Numbered from the stretch's first letter, positions 16,355 through 24,937 are shown. The stretch: DNA of 64,000 bases from Methanomicrobiaceae archaeon (GCA_029762625.1 JARVGI010000006.1:26992-90991); one strand, 5' to 3'. Made by a program: numbers and translations. The notes: generated from the sequence alone by a model not told the origin.

Positions 16355-17218
16355 GTGAAGAGAGAGCGGATCCTCGGCCTGCTGCTCCTCGCCTCCCTGC
16401 TCGCCAACGCTGCGCTGCTCGCATTCCCTCCACCGCACGCCGATGCGGGGGACGTGGAGGAGCTGGAATCCCGCATCGACGCCCTGGAGAAGGAAAACGA
16501 GGAGCTCGCCCGGGTGCGCGGCCTGGAGGAACAGCTGCAGCAGTGCCCGGGAGGAACGAACAGAACGGCGTCGCTCCAGGCGCCCGCGGTGCTGCAGACC
16601 GTCCGCCGGGCGCCCGATCCCCCCTTTGTGCGGGAAGAGGTGGTGGAAGAGGGGGCGATGATCAACGTCTCGGTGGAGGTCAGGCAGGGAAGGGGCAGGG
16701 TGCTCGTCCAGACCACCCCGCTCATGGGGGTGATGTTCCAGGACGCCGCCACCACCGCGGCGTTCGTGGCGGAGGAGACCCTGGATACGAGCCTCTCCGC
16801 GACCGACGTCATCTTCAGCATTGAGGCTCGCGATGAGGTCCCCGCCGTGGACGGCCCCAGTTCCGGGGCCCTCATGACCCTGCTGCTGATCGCGGCGCTT
16901 GAGGAGCAGGAGATCGACGCGGGCGTGACGCTGACGGGCACCATCGACCCCGAGGGCACTATCGGACCCGTCGGCGGCGTCCTCCTCAAGGCGCAGGCGG
17001 CACACGACGCCGGCAAGACACGTATCCTCCTGCCGCGGGAGAACAGCCGGATAGTGCGCTCTGTGGCGGTGGAGCGGGACATCGGCGGGATCACCATCAT
17101 CGAACAGCGGCCTGAGACCCTCGACGCGAAGACCGTCATCGAGGAAGAGACCGGCATCGAGGTGATCTTCGTGGCTACGATCGACGACGTGCTCGCCCAC
17201 GCCGTCCGGGACGGATAA
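16355..17218 (+). CDS. membrane-anchored Lon-type (S16) protease domain protein
   Basis: 287 residues from GTG 16355. An N-terminal hydrophobic helix (about 7-24) is followed by a coiled coil (about 33-60) and then an S16 peptidase domain. The Ser-Lys dyad is visible: Ser169 in DGPSSGALM and Lys212 in GGVLLKAQAAHDAG, plus the conserved TGTIDPEGTIGPVGG. No AAA+ ATPase domain exists, unlike Lon or LonB, so the enzyme is ATP-independent or works with partners. The helix predicts an extracytoplasmic protease domain. CTCAAATACC about 25 nt before GTG suggests a leaderless transcript. Confidence 0.85.
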   Translation: MKRERILGLLLLASLLANAALLAFPPPHADAGDVEELESRIDALEKENEELARVRGLEEQLQQCPGGTNRTASLQAPAVLQTVRRAPDPPFVREEVVEEGAMINVSVEVRQGRGRVLVQTTPLMGVMFQDAATTAAFVAEETLDTSLSATDVIFSIEARDEVPAVDGPSSGALMTLLLIAALEEQEIDAGVTLTGTIDPEGTIGPVGGVLLKAQAAHDAGKTRILLPRENSRIVRSVAVERDIGGITIIEQRPETLDAKTVIEEETGIEVIFVATIDDVLAHAVRDG

Positions 17219-17254
17219 CCTTTATTGCGCACACGGCAGGTGATACTCTCCCGT

Positions 17255-17800
17255 ATGAAGCCGAGAACAGGGCTTCTCCTGCTCCTCCTCGCGGCAGCCT
17301 GCATCGCGGCGTGCACCGGGGTGGAGAACGCCCCGCCGTCGATGCCGCAGAACGTCGAGGTGGCATCCCCCGCCTTTGCGTCCGGCGAGAGCATCCCGCC
17401 TCTCTACACCTGTGACGGCGACGACATCTCCCCGCCCCTCACCTGGACGGGGGTCCCGCCCGGGACGATGAGCCTCGCCCTGGTGATGGACGACCCCGAC
17501 GCCCCCGGCGGCGCCTTCACCCACTGGCTCGCGTGGAACATCTCCCCCGGAATCGGGGGATTGCCGGAGGGCGAGGCCGTTGCGGAGATGGGTATCGTGC
17601 AGGGGACCAACGGTTTCGGGGCACCCGGCTACGCCGGGCCCTGCCCGCCCGGGGGAGAACACCGCTACCGGTTCAGGGTCCTCGCCCTCGATACCGTGCC
17701 CGGCATCAGCCCGGACGCGGGCCGGGGGGAGTTCGACCGGGCCGCGGAGGGGCATATCATCGGATGGGGCGAGCTGCAGGCGACCTACGGGCGTGCATGA
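17255..17800 (+). CDS. YbhB/YbcL-type PEBP (Raf-kinase-inhibitor-like) lipoprotein
   Basis: 181 residues. The start at ATG 17255 has AGGTGAT 10 nt upstream. A signal peptide with a lipobox-like LAAACIAAC precedes the mature chain. The PEBP family signatures are clear: PPLTWTGVPPGTMSLALVMDDPDAP, THWLAWNI and GPCPPGGEHRYRF. These proteins bind phosphate-like anionic groups; the role in archaea is not established. Follows the Lon-like gene after 36 nt, so the two may be co-expressed at the cell surface. Confidence 0.88.
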   Translation: MKPRTGLLLLLLAAACIAACTGVENAPPSMPQNVEVASPAFASGESIPPLYTCDGDDISPPLTWTGVPPGTMSLALVMDDPDAPGGAFTHWLAWNISPGIGGLPEGEAVAEMGIVQGTNGFGAPGYAGPCPPGGEHRYRFRVLALDTVPGISPDAGRGEFDRAAEGHIIGWGELQATYGRA

Positions 17801-17804
17801 TCGC

Positions 17805-18119
17805 TCAGGAGCAGCCGAATGTCGTGATCAGGCAGAAGAGCGTTGCAGTCACGGCAGCAACAAAAACCATCGCCGCCAGCCCCTTTGCGGTGCCGCACAT
17901 CTTCCTCGACATGATGCCGGCGCCGGCGGTGATGCCCAGCCCGAGCAGGACAAAACGGGTGGTGGTCAGGGCGAGAATGCCCGGGGAAGGGAAGGCGAGA
18001 AAAGGATAGGCCATGGTGGCGAGACCGAACCCGAGGCAGAGCCCGGCGGAGCAGACGCGACGCAGCTGCTCGTAGCCGTTGCGTGCCGAGACGAAGTCAC
18101 CGTTGGCCGCGCGCGTCAT
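17805..18119 (-). CDS. small three-helix membrane protein
   Basis: 104 residues. Hydrophobic segments at about 26-45, 49-68 and 80-100 with Arg/Lys on one side. Four Cys are scattered (VCSAGLC, KMCG, CLITTFGC). I do not recognise a family. The stop lies 4 nt past the convergent PEBP gene. It is upstream-adjacent to nothing on its own strand that would indicate a pathway. Confidence 0.55.
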   Translation of the reverse strand: MTRAANGDFVSARNGYEQLRRVCSAGLCLGFGLATMAYPFLAFPSPGILALTTTRFVLLGLGITAGAGIMSRKMCGTAKGLAAMVFVAAVTATLFCLITTFGCS

Positions 18120-18176
18120 TCCCTGTTCGTGGTGAGGGACGGATCGGAAATCAACCTGCCGGTCCGTGTGCGCGGG

Positions 18177-19121
18177 TCAGCGCAGGCCCGCCGCGCACAG
18201 CAGGGTGGTGGAGACGATATACTCGCCCTTCGCCTCCCGCGTGGTGCCCACGATCAGCCAGCGCTCGCCGCCGTGCTGCTCCAGCACGCCGGCCGCCTCG
18301 ATCTCTTCGCCGGCACGGGCCTGCCCGCTGTAGGTGTGGGTGAACGAGAGCACCCGGGAGACCTCCTCGTGGTCGACGAAATAGACGGCGGGGCTGTCGA
18401 AGGAGAGGGTGGCGTCGGTGACGGTCGCCTCGATGGTGGCCCGGCCGATCACCTCGCCGTGGCCGGGAGCGGCCGCAGCAAGGTCGTCGTACGACCGGGT
18501 GTAGAGGAGGTCGAAATAGGTCCCCTCGATCTCGCCGCGGTTCCACTTGCGCTGCTCGTGGACCACGAAGACCTCGAACGGGATTTCAGGGACCCGCTTG
18601 CCATAGACCCGCTCCCACATCTCGTCGGAGAGCCCGGCAATGCGTCCCTCGGCGATCGCACGGCGGAGGTTCGCCTGGGCGACAAACCAGTCGTCGCCGT
18701 AGACCACCATATCGATGTCCGAGGCCTCGTTGTCCAGCCCGCAGAGCAGGGACCCGGTGCAGCCCACCGCACCCGGCGGGACGGCGAAGATCTCCGTCAG
18801 CCGGCGGACACGGGAGTCCCGGGCCGCAATCGCCCCGATCTCCTCCTCGGGCTTGAAGACGCGGGTGACGTCCTCGCGGGGGATGCGATGGAGGGTGTCG
18901 AGATAGCGGGGCTTTGTGGCGGCGATGAGGGCGTATGCCTCCTCGAAATCGTACTTGGTATACCGCCGCCCCCGGGGGTCGACCCGCGCTCCTCCCGCGT
19001 CGGGCACGTAGCGCAGCACGCAGCCCACCCGGTCCGCGTTGTCGTAGGCGGAGACCGCGTACAGCCAGCCGTCCCGGTCGGCGACGAAATCGCGCAGGCG
19101 TATGGGTTTTCCCCCGCTCAT
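18177..19121 (-). CDS. nucleotidyltransferase-fold protein with C-terminal OB-like domain
   Basis: 314 residues from ATG 19121, with GGAG 9 nt upstream and a four-base ATGA overlap with the sua5 gene. Residues about 110-140 carry the polymerase-beta-type pattern CTGSLLCGLDNEASDIDMVVYGDDW, i.e. GS plus DxD metal-binding Asp residues. The C-terminal 80 residues are beta-rich (ATIEATVTDATLSFDSPAVY to EYIVSTTLL) and could be an OB fold. An N-terminal region (1-60) precedes the transferase core. Likely transfers a nucleotide to RNA or protein; substrate not known. Conserved linkage with Sua5 suggests a tRNA-related role (inference). Confidence 0.7.
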   Translation of the reverse strand: MSGGKPIRLRDFVADRDGWLYAVSAYDNADRVGCVLRYVPDAGGARVDPRGRRYTKYDFEEAYALIAATKPRYLDTLHRIPREDVTRVFKPEEEIGAIAARDSRVRRLTEIFAVPPGAVGCTGSLLCGLDNEASDIDMVVYGDDWFVAQANLRRAIAEGRIAGLSDEMWERVYGKRVPEIPFEVFVVHEQRKWNRGEIEGTYFDLLYTRSYDDLAAAAPGHGEVIGRATIEATVTDATLSFDSPAVYFVDHEEVSRVLSFTHTYSGQARAGEEIEAAGVLEQHGGERWLIVGTTREAKGEYIVSTTLLCAAGLR

Positions 19122-19693
19122 CCCGCACTCTCCAGGAAGTGTGCGATCTCCTCGGCCAGCGCCCCGCGGCGGAGAATGCGGCGGGCGGGAAGGTCGACCA
19201 CCGTGGAGGGGATGCCGGGCAGCGCCCCGCCGTCGACGACCATATCGCAGGCCACGCGCACCTCCGAGGGCAGGGTCGGGGCGGGCGCCCCGGCAATGTT
19301 GGCGCTGGTGGCGGTGATGGGGGCGTCGAGCTCCTCGATGATCGCGAGGGTGACGGCGCAGTCGGGGAACCGCACCCCGATCTGGCCGGTCCCCCCGGTG
19401 AGGATGCCGGGGAGGCAGGAGGTGGCGGGCAGCACCACGGTCACCGGCCCGGGAAGGAACCGGCGGATAAACTCCTCGGCGATATCGTCGACCCGGGCGA
19501 TGGCCCAAAGCATCTCGGGGTCGCCCACGGCGACCGACATGGGTTTGGAGAGCGGCCGCTGCTTGATCTCGTAAACCCGGTGCACGGCGTCCTCGGAAAA
19601 CGCGTCCGCACCCAGCCCGTACACCGTCTCCGTCGGGTAGACGATGATCCCGTCCCTGCGCAGCACCTGCACCGCACGCTCCACGATATCCAT
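19118..19693 (-). CDS. threonylcarbamoyl-AMP synthase (Sua5/YrdC)
   Basis: 191 residues. YrdC fold signatures: PTETVYGLGADAF at the N-terminus, KQRPLSKPM, and the TSANIAGAPAP loop. Makes threonylcarbamoyl-AMP from Thr, bicarbonate and ATP, the first step of tRNA t6A37 synthesis. The later step needs KEOPS, of which Pcc1 is encoded at 37849-38073. Length fits the stand-alone YrdC type without the Sua5 extension. Its start is one base inside the stop of the upstream ACT protein gene, indicating one operon. Confidence 0.9.
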   Translation of the reverse strand: MDIVERAVQVLRRDGIIVYPTETVYGLGADAFSEDAVHRVYEIKQRPLSKPMSVAVGDPEMLWAIARVDDIAEEFIRRFLPGPVTVVLPATSCLPGILTGGTGQIGVRFPDCAVTLAIIEELDAPITATSANIAGAPAPTLPSEVRVACDMVVDGGALPGIPSTVVDLPARRILRRGALAEEIAHFLESAG

Positions 19694-20364
19694 CAGAACT
19701 CCCGCCCCCTGACGCGGTTGATATCGAAGACCGCGCTCGAACTCACGTGCATGACCGCGAACACCCCTGCCTGGATGGGGTCGGTGACCACCAGGTCGGC
19801 GTGCTCGGGCACCGATCCCGCCATTTTCAGGGCGATGACAGGGATGCCCGCCGCCCGGACCCGGTCGACCGCCTCGGAGATGGTGCCCCCCATCAGCGAC
19901 CCGGCGAGCACCAGGATCGACGCCCGGGGGAGGCGCAATACCGCGTCGACCGCCTCGGTGAGCTTCTGCTCGCCCACCACCGCGAAGGTGTCCACCGAGA
20001 TCCGCTCCCCCCGCATGTTGTGCCGGTCGGCCTCGTTCACCGCGCCCATCGCCACCTGGGCGACCTGGGCGCCGCCCCCGAAGATGATCACTCTCGACCC
20101 GAAGATCTGCGAGAGCGGCTGGTAGACGGTCACGTGGTGGATGGTGGGGGCGGCGACCAGCGCCGCGATCAGGTCGCCCGGGTCGTCGCCCTCCACCTCG
20201 AAATAGACATGCGCCTTCCCCTTATCCGGCCCGCAGCTGAGGATGGACTGCTGGGTCAGCACGATATTGGCATGATGCTCCACCATGATCCCGGCGATAT
20301 CACGCAGTACGCCGAGCCGGTTCTCGCTGATGATGCTGATGGCAAAGGTCCCGTCCGCTGTCAT
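19693..20364 (-). CDS. ACT domain plus DUF5612 protein
   Basis: 223 residues from ATG 20364; an in-frame ATG at 20415 would add 17 residues that do not fit the domain. An ACT domain (about 4-75: FAISIISENRLGVLRDIAGIM) is followed by a Rossmann-like C-terminal half (about 85-220) with GSRVIIFGGGAQVAQVAMGAV and VLAGSLMGGTISEAVDRV, recognised as DUF5612 in methanogens. ACT domains bind amino acids and control enzymes or gene expression. Direct contact with sua5 suggests Thr or another amino acid as ligand (inference). Confidence 0.75.
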   Translation of the reverse strand: MTADGTFAISIISENRLGVLRDIAGIMVEHHANIVLTQQSILSCGPDKGKAHVYFEVEGDDPGDLIAALVAAPTIHHVTVYQPLSQIFGSRVIIFGGGAQVAQVAMGAVNEADRHNMRGERISVDTFAVVGEQKLTEAVDAVLRLPRASILVLAGSLMGGTISEAVDRVRAAGIPVIALKMAGSVPEHADLVVTDPIQAGVFAVMHVSSSAVFDINRVRGREF

Positions 20365-20581
20365 GGAATCGATCCTGCTGCTGCGGCGTTCCGGGCTCAA
20401 TGCTCCCCCTGACATCCGAATTGCCGGCCCACCGCAGCGCTATGGCATTGCTCCGTACTAATGTGGTTGCCGTGGCGTTATAGCATTTTGTATCACCCGG
20501 CCCCTGCACGCCGATACCGGGGTTTTCGGGGGATTGCGGCGCGCGCGAAAAACGGCCGGGGTGCGGGCATCGCAGCCGGGG

Positions 20582-20607
20582 CAATTTATAAACCTTTATA
20601 ATTGCAG
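20582..20607 (+). promoter_or_regulatory. TATA boxes of the response regulator gene
   Basis: Two TATA-like elements, AATTTATAAACC and CCTTTATAATTG, within 26 nt, then GAGGAGCAGC before the ATG at 20635. The second fits a leader of about 10 nt. Confidence 0.5.
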
Positions 20608-20634
20608 GCTTGCAAGGTTGCCTAGAGGAGCAGC

Positions 20635-21408
20635 ATGGCAGCGGATCTCGTGCACGGATCGGATAAAAAGATACTCATCGTCGAGGATGAAGCCATCTTC
20701 GCGATGTCGCTCAGACAGACCCTGGAAAACCTCGGGTATACGGTGGTCGGGGTGGCGATGCGGGGGACCGACGCCCTGCGGATCGCACGGGAGACCTGGC
20801 CCGATTGCATCATCATGGACATCCGCCTCCAGGGGCCCATGGACGGGATCGAGACCGCCGAGAAGATCAATGCGGTGTACGACATCCCGGTGATCTTCCT
20901 CACCGCATACTCCGACGACGATACGATCTACCGCGCCATCCTGAGCAGGTCGTACGGGTTCCTCATCAAACCCATCAACGAACGCGAACTCTATACCAAT
21001 ATCGAGATCGCGATCCACGCCCACACGGCCCGGAAAAAATCCCAGATCGAGAAGAAAATCAACGAATCCGCATTTTACCTGGTATCCGACGCCATCCTGA
21101 CCACCGATGTGGAAGGATCCATCAAGCGGATCAACCGGGCGGCCGAGGAGATGTGCGGGTGGCGCGAGGAGGAGATCCTCGGCGAGCGGATCTGGGACCT
21201 CTTCGCCGTCCGGTCCGATGAGATCAGGGCCTTCATGGACGCGGTACACCACGAGAGGGGGCCGGGCAGTCCAATGGCCTGCCGGTGGCCCGACCGGGTG
21301 TCGATCACCACGAAAGACGGAGAGCAGATCGCCATCTCCGTGGCCGTCGACCTGGTCAGGGCGGACGACCAGAGCCTCAGCGAACTGGTCTTCGTGTTTT
21401 CAAGGTGA
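20635..21408 (+). CDS. response regulator with C-terminal PAS domain
   Basis: 257 residues. REC domain (about 11-130) with acidic EDE at 17-19, phospho-acceptor Asp62 in MDIRLQG, Thr90 and Lys112 in FLIKPINE. A PAS domain follows (about 145-255: ISDAILTTDVEGSIKRINRAAEEMCGW). No output domain, so it probably passes a signal to a separate kinase or regulator. GAGGAG 7 nt upstream of ATG. Stands alone with its own promoter. Confidence 0.88.
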   Translation: MAADLVHGSDKKILIVEDEAIFAMSLRQTLENLGYTVVGVAMRGTDALRIARETWPDCIIMDIRLQGPMDGIETAEKINAVYDIPVIFLTAYSDDDTIYRAILSRSYGFLIKPINERELYTNIEIAIHAHTARKKSQIEKKINESAFYLVSDAILTTDVEGSIKRINRAAEEMCGWREEEILGERIWDLFAVRSDEIRAFMDAVHHERGPGSPMACRWPDRVSITTKDGEQIAISVAVDLVRADDQSLSELVFVFSR

Positions 21409-21518
21409 AGTGAACAACCTCCTGCGGCACACGCTTTTTTATGCCATGCGAGACCCTGTGGGGTGGGGGGGAGGTCGCGACCATGGCCGCACCCCCGCGG
21501 TTTCTGAGGTGAAACAGC

Positions 21519-22844
21519 ATGGGAAATGCATATCTCGCAGGTGCAGTGCTGATCTGCCTCTGCCTTGCGGCGATGCCGGCAGGTGCACAGGAGGCGACGC
21601 CGGGTCCACCGCACCGGGTGGGCCTCGATCTGGTGGCGAACGGCTTTGACGCCCCGGTGGCACTTGAAGAAGCGCCGGACGGCTCGGGAAGGCTCTTCGC
21701 GGCCGACCAGTCGGGGACGGTCCGGATCATCGCCGCCAACAGGACGCTCCTCGACGAACCCTTCCTCGACGTGAGGAGCCGGATGGTCTCCCTGAACCCG
21801 AACGGCGACGAGCGGGGGCTCCTGGGGATCGCCTTCCACCCGGATTTCGCGGACAACGGCAGGTTCTTTGTCTATTACAGCGCCCCGCTGCGGCCGGAGG
21901 GGCCGGCGGGATGGGACCATACCTCCCGGGTGGCGGAGTATGCGGTCCGGCCCGGTGATCCGGACCGCGCCGACCCCTCCTCCGAACGGACGGTGCTGGA
22001 CGTCGACCAGCCCCAGGCCAACCACAACGCCGGCCAGATCCTCTTCGGGCCCGACGGTTCCCTCTACATCGCCCTCGGCGACGGCGGGGGGGGCAACGAT
22101 GCCGGCATCGGTCATCCGCCGGAAGGCAACGGCCAGACCACCGCCACGCTGCCGGGCAGCATCCTGCGGATCGACGTGGACGGCGGGGAGCCCTACGCCG
22201 TTCCCGCCGACAACCCCTTTGCGGGCGGAGGCGGGAGGGGCGAGATCTACGCCTACGGGTTCCGCAACCCCTACCGCATCTCCTTTGACAGGGGAGGCGA
22301 ATACGGCCTGATTGCAGCCGACGTGGGCCAGCGCAGCTGGGAAGAGATCAACCTGGTCATCGCCGGGGGCAACTACGGCTGGAACATCAGGGAAGGGGCC
22401 CACTGCGTGGATCCCGGCACCTGCCCGTCCACGGGACCACGGGGCGAGCCGCTGATCGACCCCGTCCTCGAGTACCCCAACACCGCCCGGCCGGGCGGGA
22501 TGGGGGCGGCGGTGATCGGCGGGTACGTCTACCGGGGGACGCGGGTGCCCGCGCTCAACGGCACCTACCTCTTCGGCGACTGGGTGGGCACCGGCGGTGG
22601 ACTCACCCTGTTTGCGGCCGTCCCGCCCTTCGGCGACGGAGCGCAGTGGACGATGGCGCCGCTTGCGGTGGCGGAGAACGGCACGGCGCAGCCGGGCCTC
22701 TACCTGCTCGGATTCGGGCAGGACATCGCAGGCGAGATGTACGTCCTCACCTCGGATGCGAGCGGGCCGGCGGGCGGCACGGGAAAGATCTTTGCGGTCT
22801 CCCCGGCCTCCAGAACCCATTTTTTGTCCCCGGTATTACCATGA
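21519..22844 (+). CDS. secreted sugar-dehydrogenase-like beta-propeller protein (GSDH family)
   Basis: 441 residues with a signal peptide (about 1-23). The family pattern is strong: VALEEAPDGSGRLFAADQSGTV, GLLGIAFHPDF, HNAGQILFGPDGSLYIALGDGG, and EIYAYGFRNPYRISFD, matching the soluble glucose/aldose dehydrogenase beta-propeller. Bacterial members use pyrroloquinoline quinone. No PQQ synthesis genes are visible here and methanogens are not known to make PQQ, so the activity could be different. GAGGTGA 6 nt before ATG 21519. Exported protein, followed by other secreted proteins. Confidence 0.85.
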   Translation: MGNAYLAGAVLICLCLAAMPAGAQEATPGPPHRVGLDLVANGFDAPVALEEAPDGSGRLFAADQSGTVRIIAANRTLLDEPFLDVRSRMVSLNPNGDERGLLGIAFHPDFADNGRFFVYYSAPLRPEGPAGWDHTSRVAEYAVRPGDPDRADPSSERTVLDVDQPQANHNAGQILFGPDGSLYIALGDGGGGNDAGIGHPPEGNGQTTATLPGSILRIDVDGGEPYAVPADNPFAGGGGRGEIYAYGFRNPYRISFDRGGEYGLIAADVGQRSWEEINLVIAGGNYGWNIREGAHCVDPGTCPSTGPRGEPLIDPVLEYPNTARPGGMGAAVIGGYVYRGTRVPALNGTYLFGDWVGTGGGLTLFAAVPPFGDGAQWTMAPLAVAENGTAQPGLYLLGFGQDIAGEMYVLTSDASGPAGGTGKIFAVSPASRTHFLSPVLP

Positions 22845-23049
22845 GAAAATTTTTATAAAAATAGTCTGATGTAGAAGGGGAGCTTTCATCTGCGGGCGTC
22901 CCATTCCGGTCGCAGCGGGGGATACTGCACCGGTAGCCGGGTGTGTCCGCACCAGAATCCGCCATGAGTTCACGGCACATCCCCGACAACTGCCGGAGTG
23001 CACCCCCTACCGACGCCCCGCTCCCTCGCGTGCTACAGAGGTAATGAAC
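22845..23049 (+). promoter_or_regulatory. promoter and leader of the cupredoxin-fasciclin gene
   Basis: A TATA-like TTTTTATAAAAATAG at 22852-22866 would start transcription near 22890 and leave a leader of about 160 nt, long for this genome. The rest is GC-rich with no evident gene or obvious hairpin. GAGGTA lies 8 nt before the chosen ATG 23050. Confidence 0.45.
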
Positions 23050-24063
23050 ATGCACACACGACTATGTATGCTGGGTGTTGCGCTTCTTGTCATGGCGGGG
23101 CTGGTATGCTTCGCCGCAACCGCGCAGCCCCAGGACCAAGCGTCCGTCTCGATCCAGAACGGCACCTTCGACCCGGCAACGGTCGAGGTGGTTGCCGGCG
23201 GGACGGTGGAATGGACCAATGACGACGATACCGATCATACGGTGACGAGCACGATACCGCTCTTCGACTCGGGACCACTCGGGCCCGCGGCCATGTTCAC
23301 CTACACCTTCGATGAGGCGGGAACCTACGACTACATCTGCATGCTCCACCCGGAGATGCGGGGACAGGTCGTGGTGGTCGAATCGGAGGACGGTGCTCCG
23401 GTGATGGGGAATGAGACCATTCCGGACGTCATCGCCATGGAGAGCAACCTCACCGAGCTCGCAGCGGCGATCGAGGCCGCCAACCTGACCGAAGCGCTCG
23501 GTGGCGAGGGGCCGTTCACCATATTCGCACCGAACGACGAGGCATTTGCCGCAGTGTCGGCCGATGTCCTGAACGACACGGCGCTGCTCACCCAGGTGCT
23601 CACCTACCACGTGGTGGAGGGCCAGTACATGGCCGCCGATCTTGTGGACGGGATGAACCTGACCACCCTGCAGGGAGGTGAACTGGTTATCGCGATCGGC
23701 GAGGAGGGCAACGTCACCGACATGAACATGACGGAAGAGGCCGGAATGGAGGAGAACGTCACCGACATGAACCTGACGGAAGAGGCCGGAATGGAGGAGA
23801 ACGTCACCGACATGAACATGACGGAGACGGAGGAGCCGGCAATGGAAGAGAACGTCACGGCGACGGTAATGGTCAATGAGGCCACCGTGGTCGAGGCGGA
23901 CATCATTGCGTCCAACGGCGTCATCCACATCATCGACGCCGTGCTGGTGCCGGCCGATCTCATGATGCCGGCCAATGAAACCATGAACGAAACGGCGAAC
24001 GAAACGGTTGTCGAGGAAGTCGTGGAGGATATCGTCGAAGTGATCCCCGTCAATACCTCATGA
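23050..24063 (+). CDS. secreted cupredoxin and fasciclin domain protein
   Basis: 337 residues from ATG 23050; ATG 23044 is only 2 nt after the GAGG and is less likely. Signal peptide ends near ATAQ. Cupredoxin domain (about 28-115) has type-1 copper ligands His (TDHTVTS) and Cys-His-Met (YICMLHPEM). A fasciclin domain (about 125-305) runs from IPDVIAMESNLTELAAAIEAANL to VIHIIDAVLVP but is interrupted by a repetitive, Met- and Asn-rich insertion at about 218-270. A Glu/Val tail rich in NxT sequons follows. Predicted N-glycosylated, exported, copper-binding surface or adhesion protein. Partner: the adjacent second fasciclin gene. Confidence 0.85.
   Translation: MHTRLCMLGVALLVMAGLVCFAATAQPQDQASVSIQNGTFDPATVEVVAGGTVEWTNDDDTDHTVTSTIPLFDSGPLGPAAMFTYTFDEAGTYDYICMLHPEMRGQVVVVESEDGAPVMGNETIPDVIAMESNLTELAAAIEAANLTEALGGEGPFTIFAPNDEAFAAVSADVLNDTALLTQVLTYHVVEGQYMAADLVDGMNLTTLQGGELVIAIGEEGNVTDMNMTEEAGMEENVTDMNLTEEAGMEENVTDMNMTETEEPAMEENVTATVMVNEATVVEADIIASNGVIHIIDAVLVPADLMMPANETMNETANETVVEEVVEDIVEVIPVNTS
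23710..23850 (+). repeat. 45-bp tandem repeats within the fasciclin domain
   Basis: Three units at 23710-23754, 23755-23799 and 23800-23850 encode NVTDMNMTEEAGMEE with small changes (the third is 51 bp). Each unit carries two N-glycosylation sequons (NVT, NMT or NLT) and three Met. The repeats are in frame, so copy number can vary without breaking the protein. Confidence 0.9.
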
Positions 24064-24079
24064 GGCACAAGGAGCCGCT

Positions 24080-24937
24080 ATGATACGAAAAGAGATCCTG
24101 CTGGGAATGGCACTCGTAGCCCTTATCGGGCTGGCATGCTGCCCAGCGCAGGCGTATATCGAGGAGACCCCCACGAATGTCGAGGAGACCGCTACGAATG
24201 TGACAGACGGGGAAGACATCCCCGCGCTGATCGCGGCGAATGGGAACCTCACCACCCTCGGGACGGCGGTGGAGACGGCGAATTTGACTGAAGCGCTCAG
24301 CGCGGAGGGGCCGTTCACGGTCTTCGCACCGACCGACCAGGCATTCGAGGCGCTGCCCCCGGGCATCCTGGACATCCTGATCAATGACACCGAAGCCCTG
24401 ACTGACGTGCTCACCTATCATGTCGTCAACGGCACCTATATGGCCGCCGACCTAGCCGGCGTGAGCACCCTGACCACGTTGCAGGGAGACAACCTCACCG
24501 TCAACGCGACGGATGCCGGGGTGCAGGTGGAGAACGCCACGGTGATCGAAGCGGACGTCGCGGCCTCCAACGGGGTCGTCCACCTCATTGACGCCGTGCT
24601 GCTTCCCGCGCCCCTCGTACTGGCCACGGACCAGGAGATCGCCAATGAGAGCGTGATGGTACCGCTGGTGGTGAGCGAAGGGGCCGGGTGGATGGTGATC
24701 CACGCCGACGAGAACGGTACTCCTGGCCCGATCCTGGGGCAGAGTCCGGTCGCTGCGGGGGTGAACGCGAACGTCACGGTGCAGATCGCGGTGGAGAATG
24801 CCACCGACAGCATGTTCGCCATGCTGCACGTGGATGCCGGGAATCCCGGCGAATTCGAGTTCCCGGGACCTGACGGACCGGTGGTGGTGGACGGCGTGGT
24901 TCTCGCACCGCCATTCAACGTGACCATGGCGGCATGA
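24080..24937 (+). CDS. secreted fasciclin domain protein with C-terminal DUF7282-type domain
   Basis: 285 residues; GGAG 6 nt before ATG. Signal peptide ends near PAQA. Fasciclin domain (about 45-175) shows the family's GPFTVFAPTDQAFEALP and VLTYHVVNGTYM, then NGVVHLIDAVLLP. The C-terminal 100 residues (VPLVVSEGAGWMVIHADENGTPGP to FPGPDGPVVVDG) resemble the DUF7282 beta domain seen in haloarchaeal surface proteins. Starts 16 nt after the cupredoxin-fasciclin gene and is probably in the same operon. The two fasciclin domains are related, so the pair likely arose by duplication. Confidence 0.85.
   Translation: MIRKEILLGMALVALIGLACCPAQAYIEETPTNVEETATNVTDGEDIPALIAANGNLTTLGTAVETANLTEALSAEGPFTVFAPTDQAFEALPPGILDILINDTEALTDVLTYHVVNGTYMAADLAGVSTLTTLQGDNLTVNATDAGVQVENATVIEADVAASNGVVHLIDAVLLPAPLVLATDQEIANESVMVPLVVSEGAGWMVIHADENGTPGPILGQSPVAAGVNANVTVQIAVENATDSMFAMLHVDAGNPGEFEFPGPDGPVVVDGVVLAPPFNVTMAA

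Noticed and set aside
23710-23850. CRISPR array
   Set aside because: The repeats are contiguous, in frame and coding; there are no spacers.
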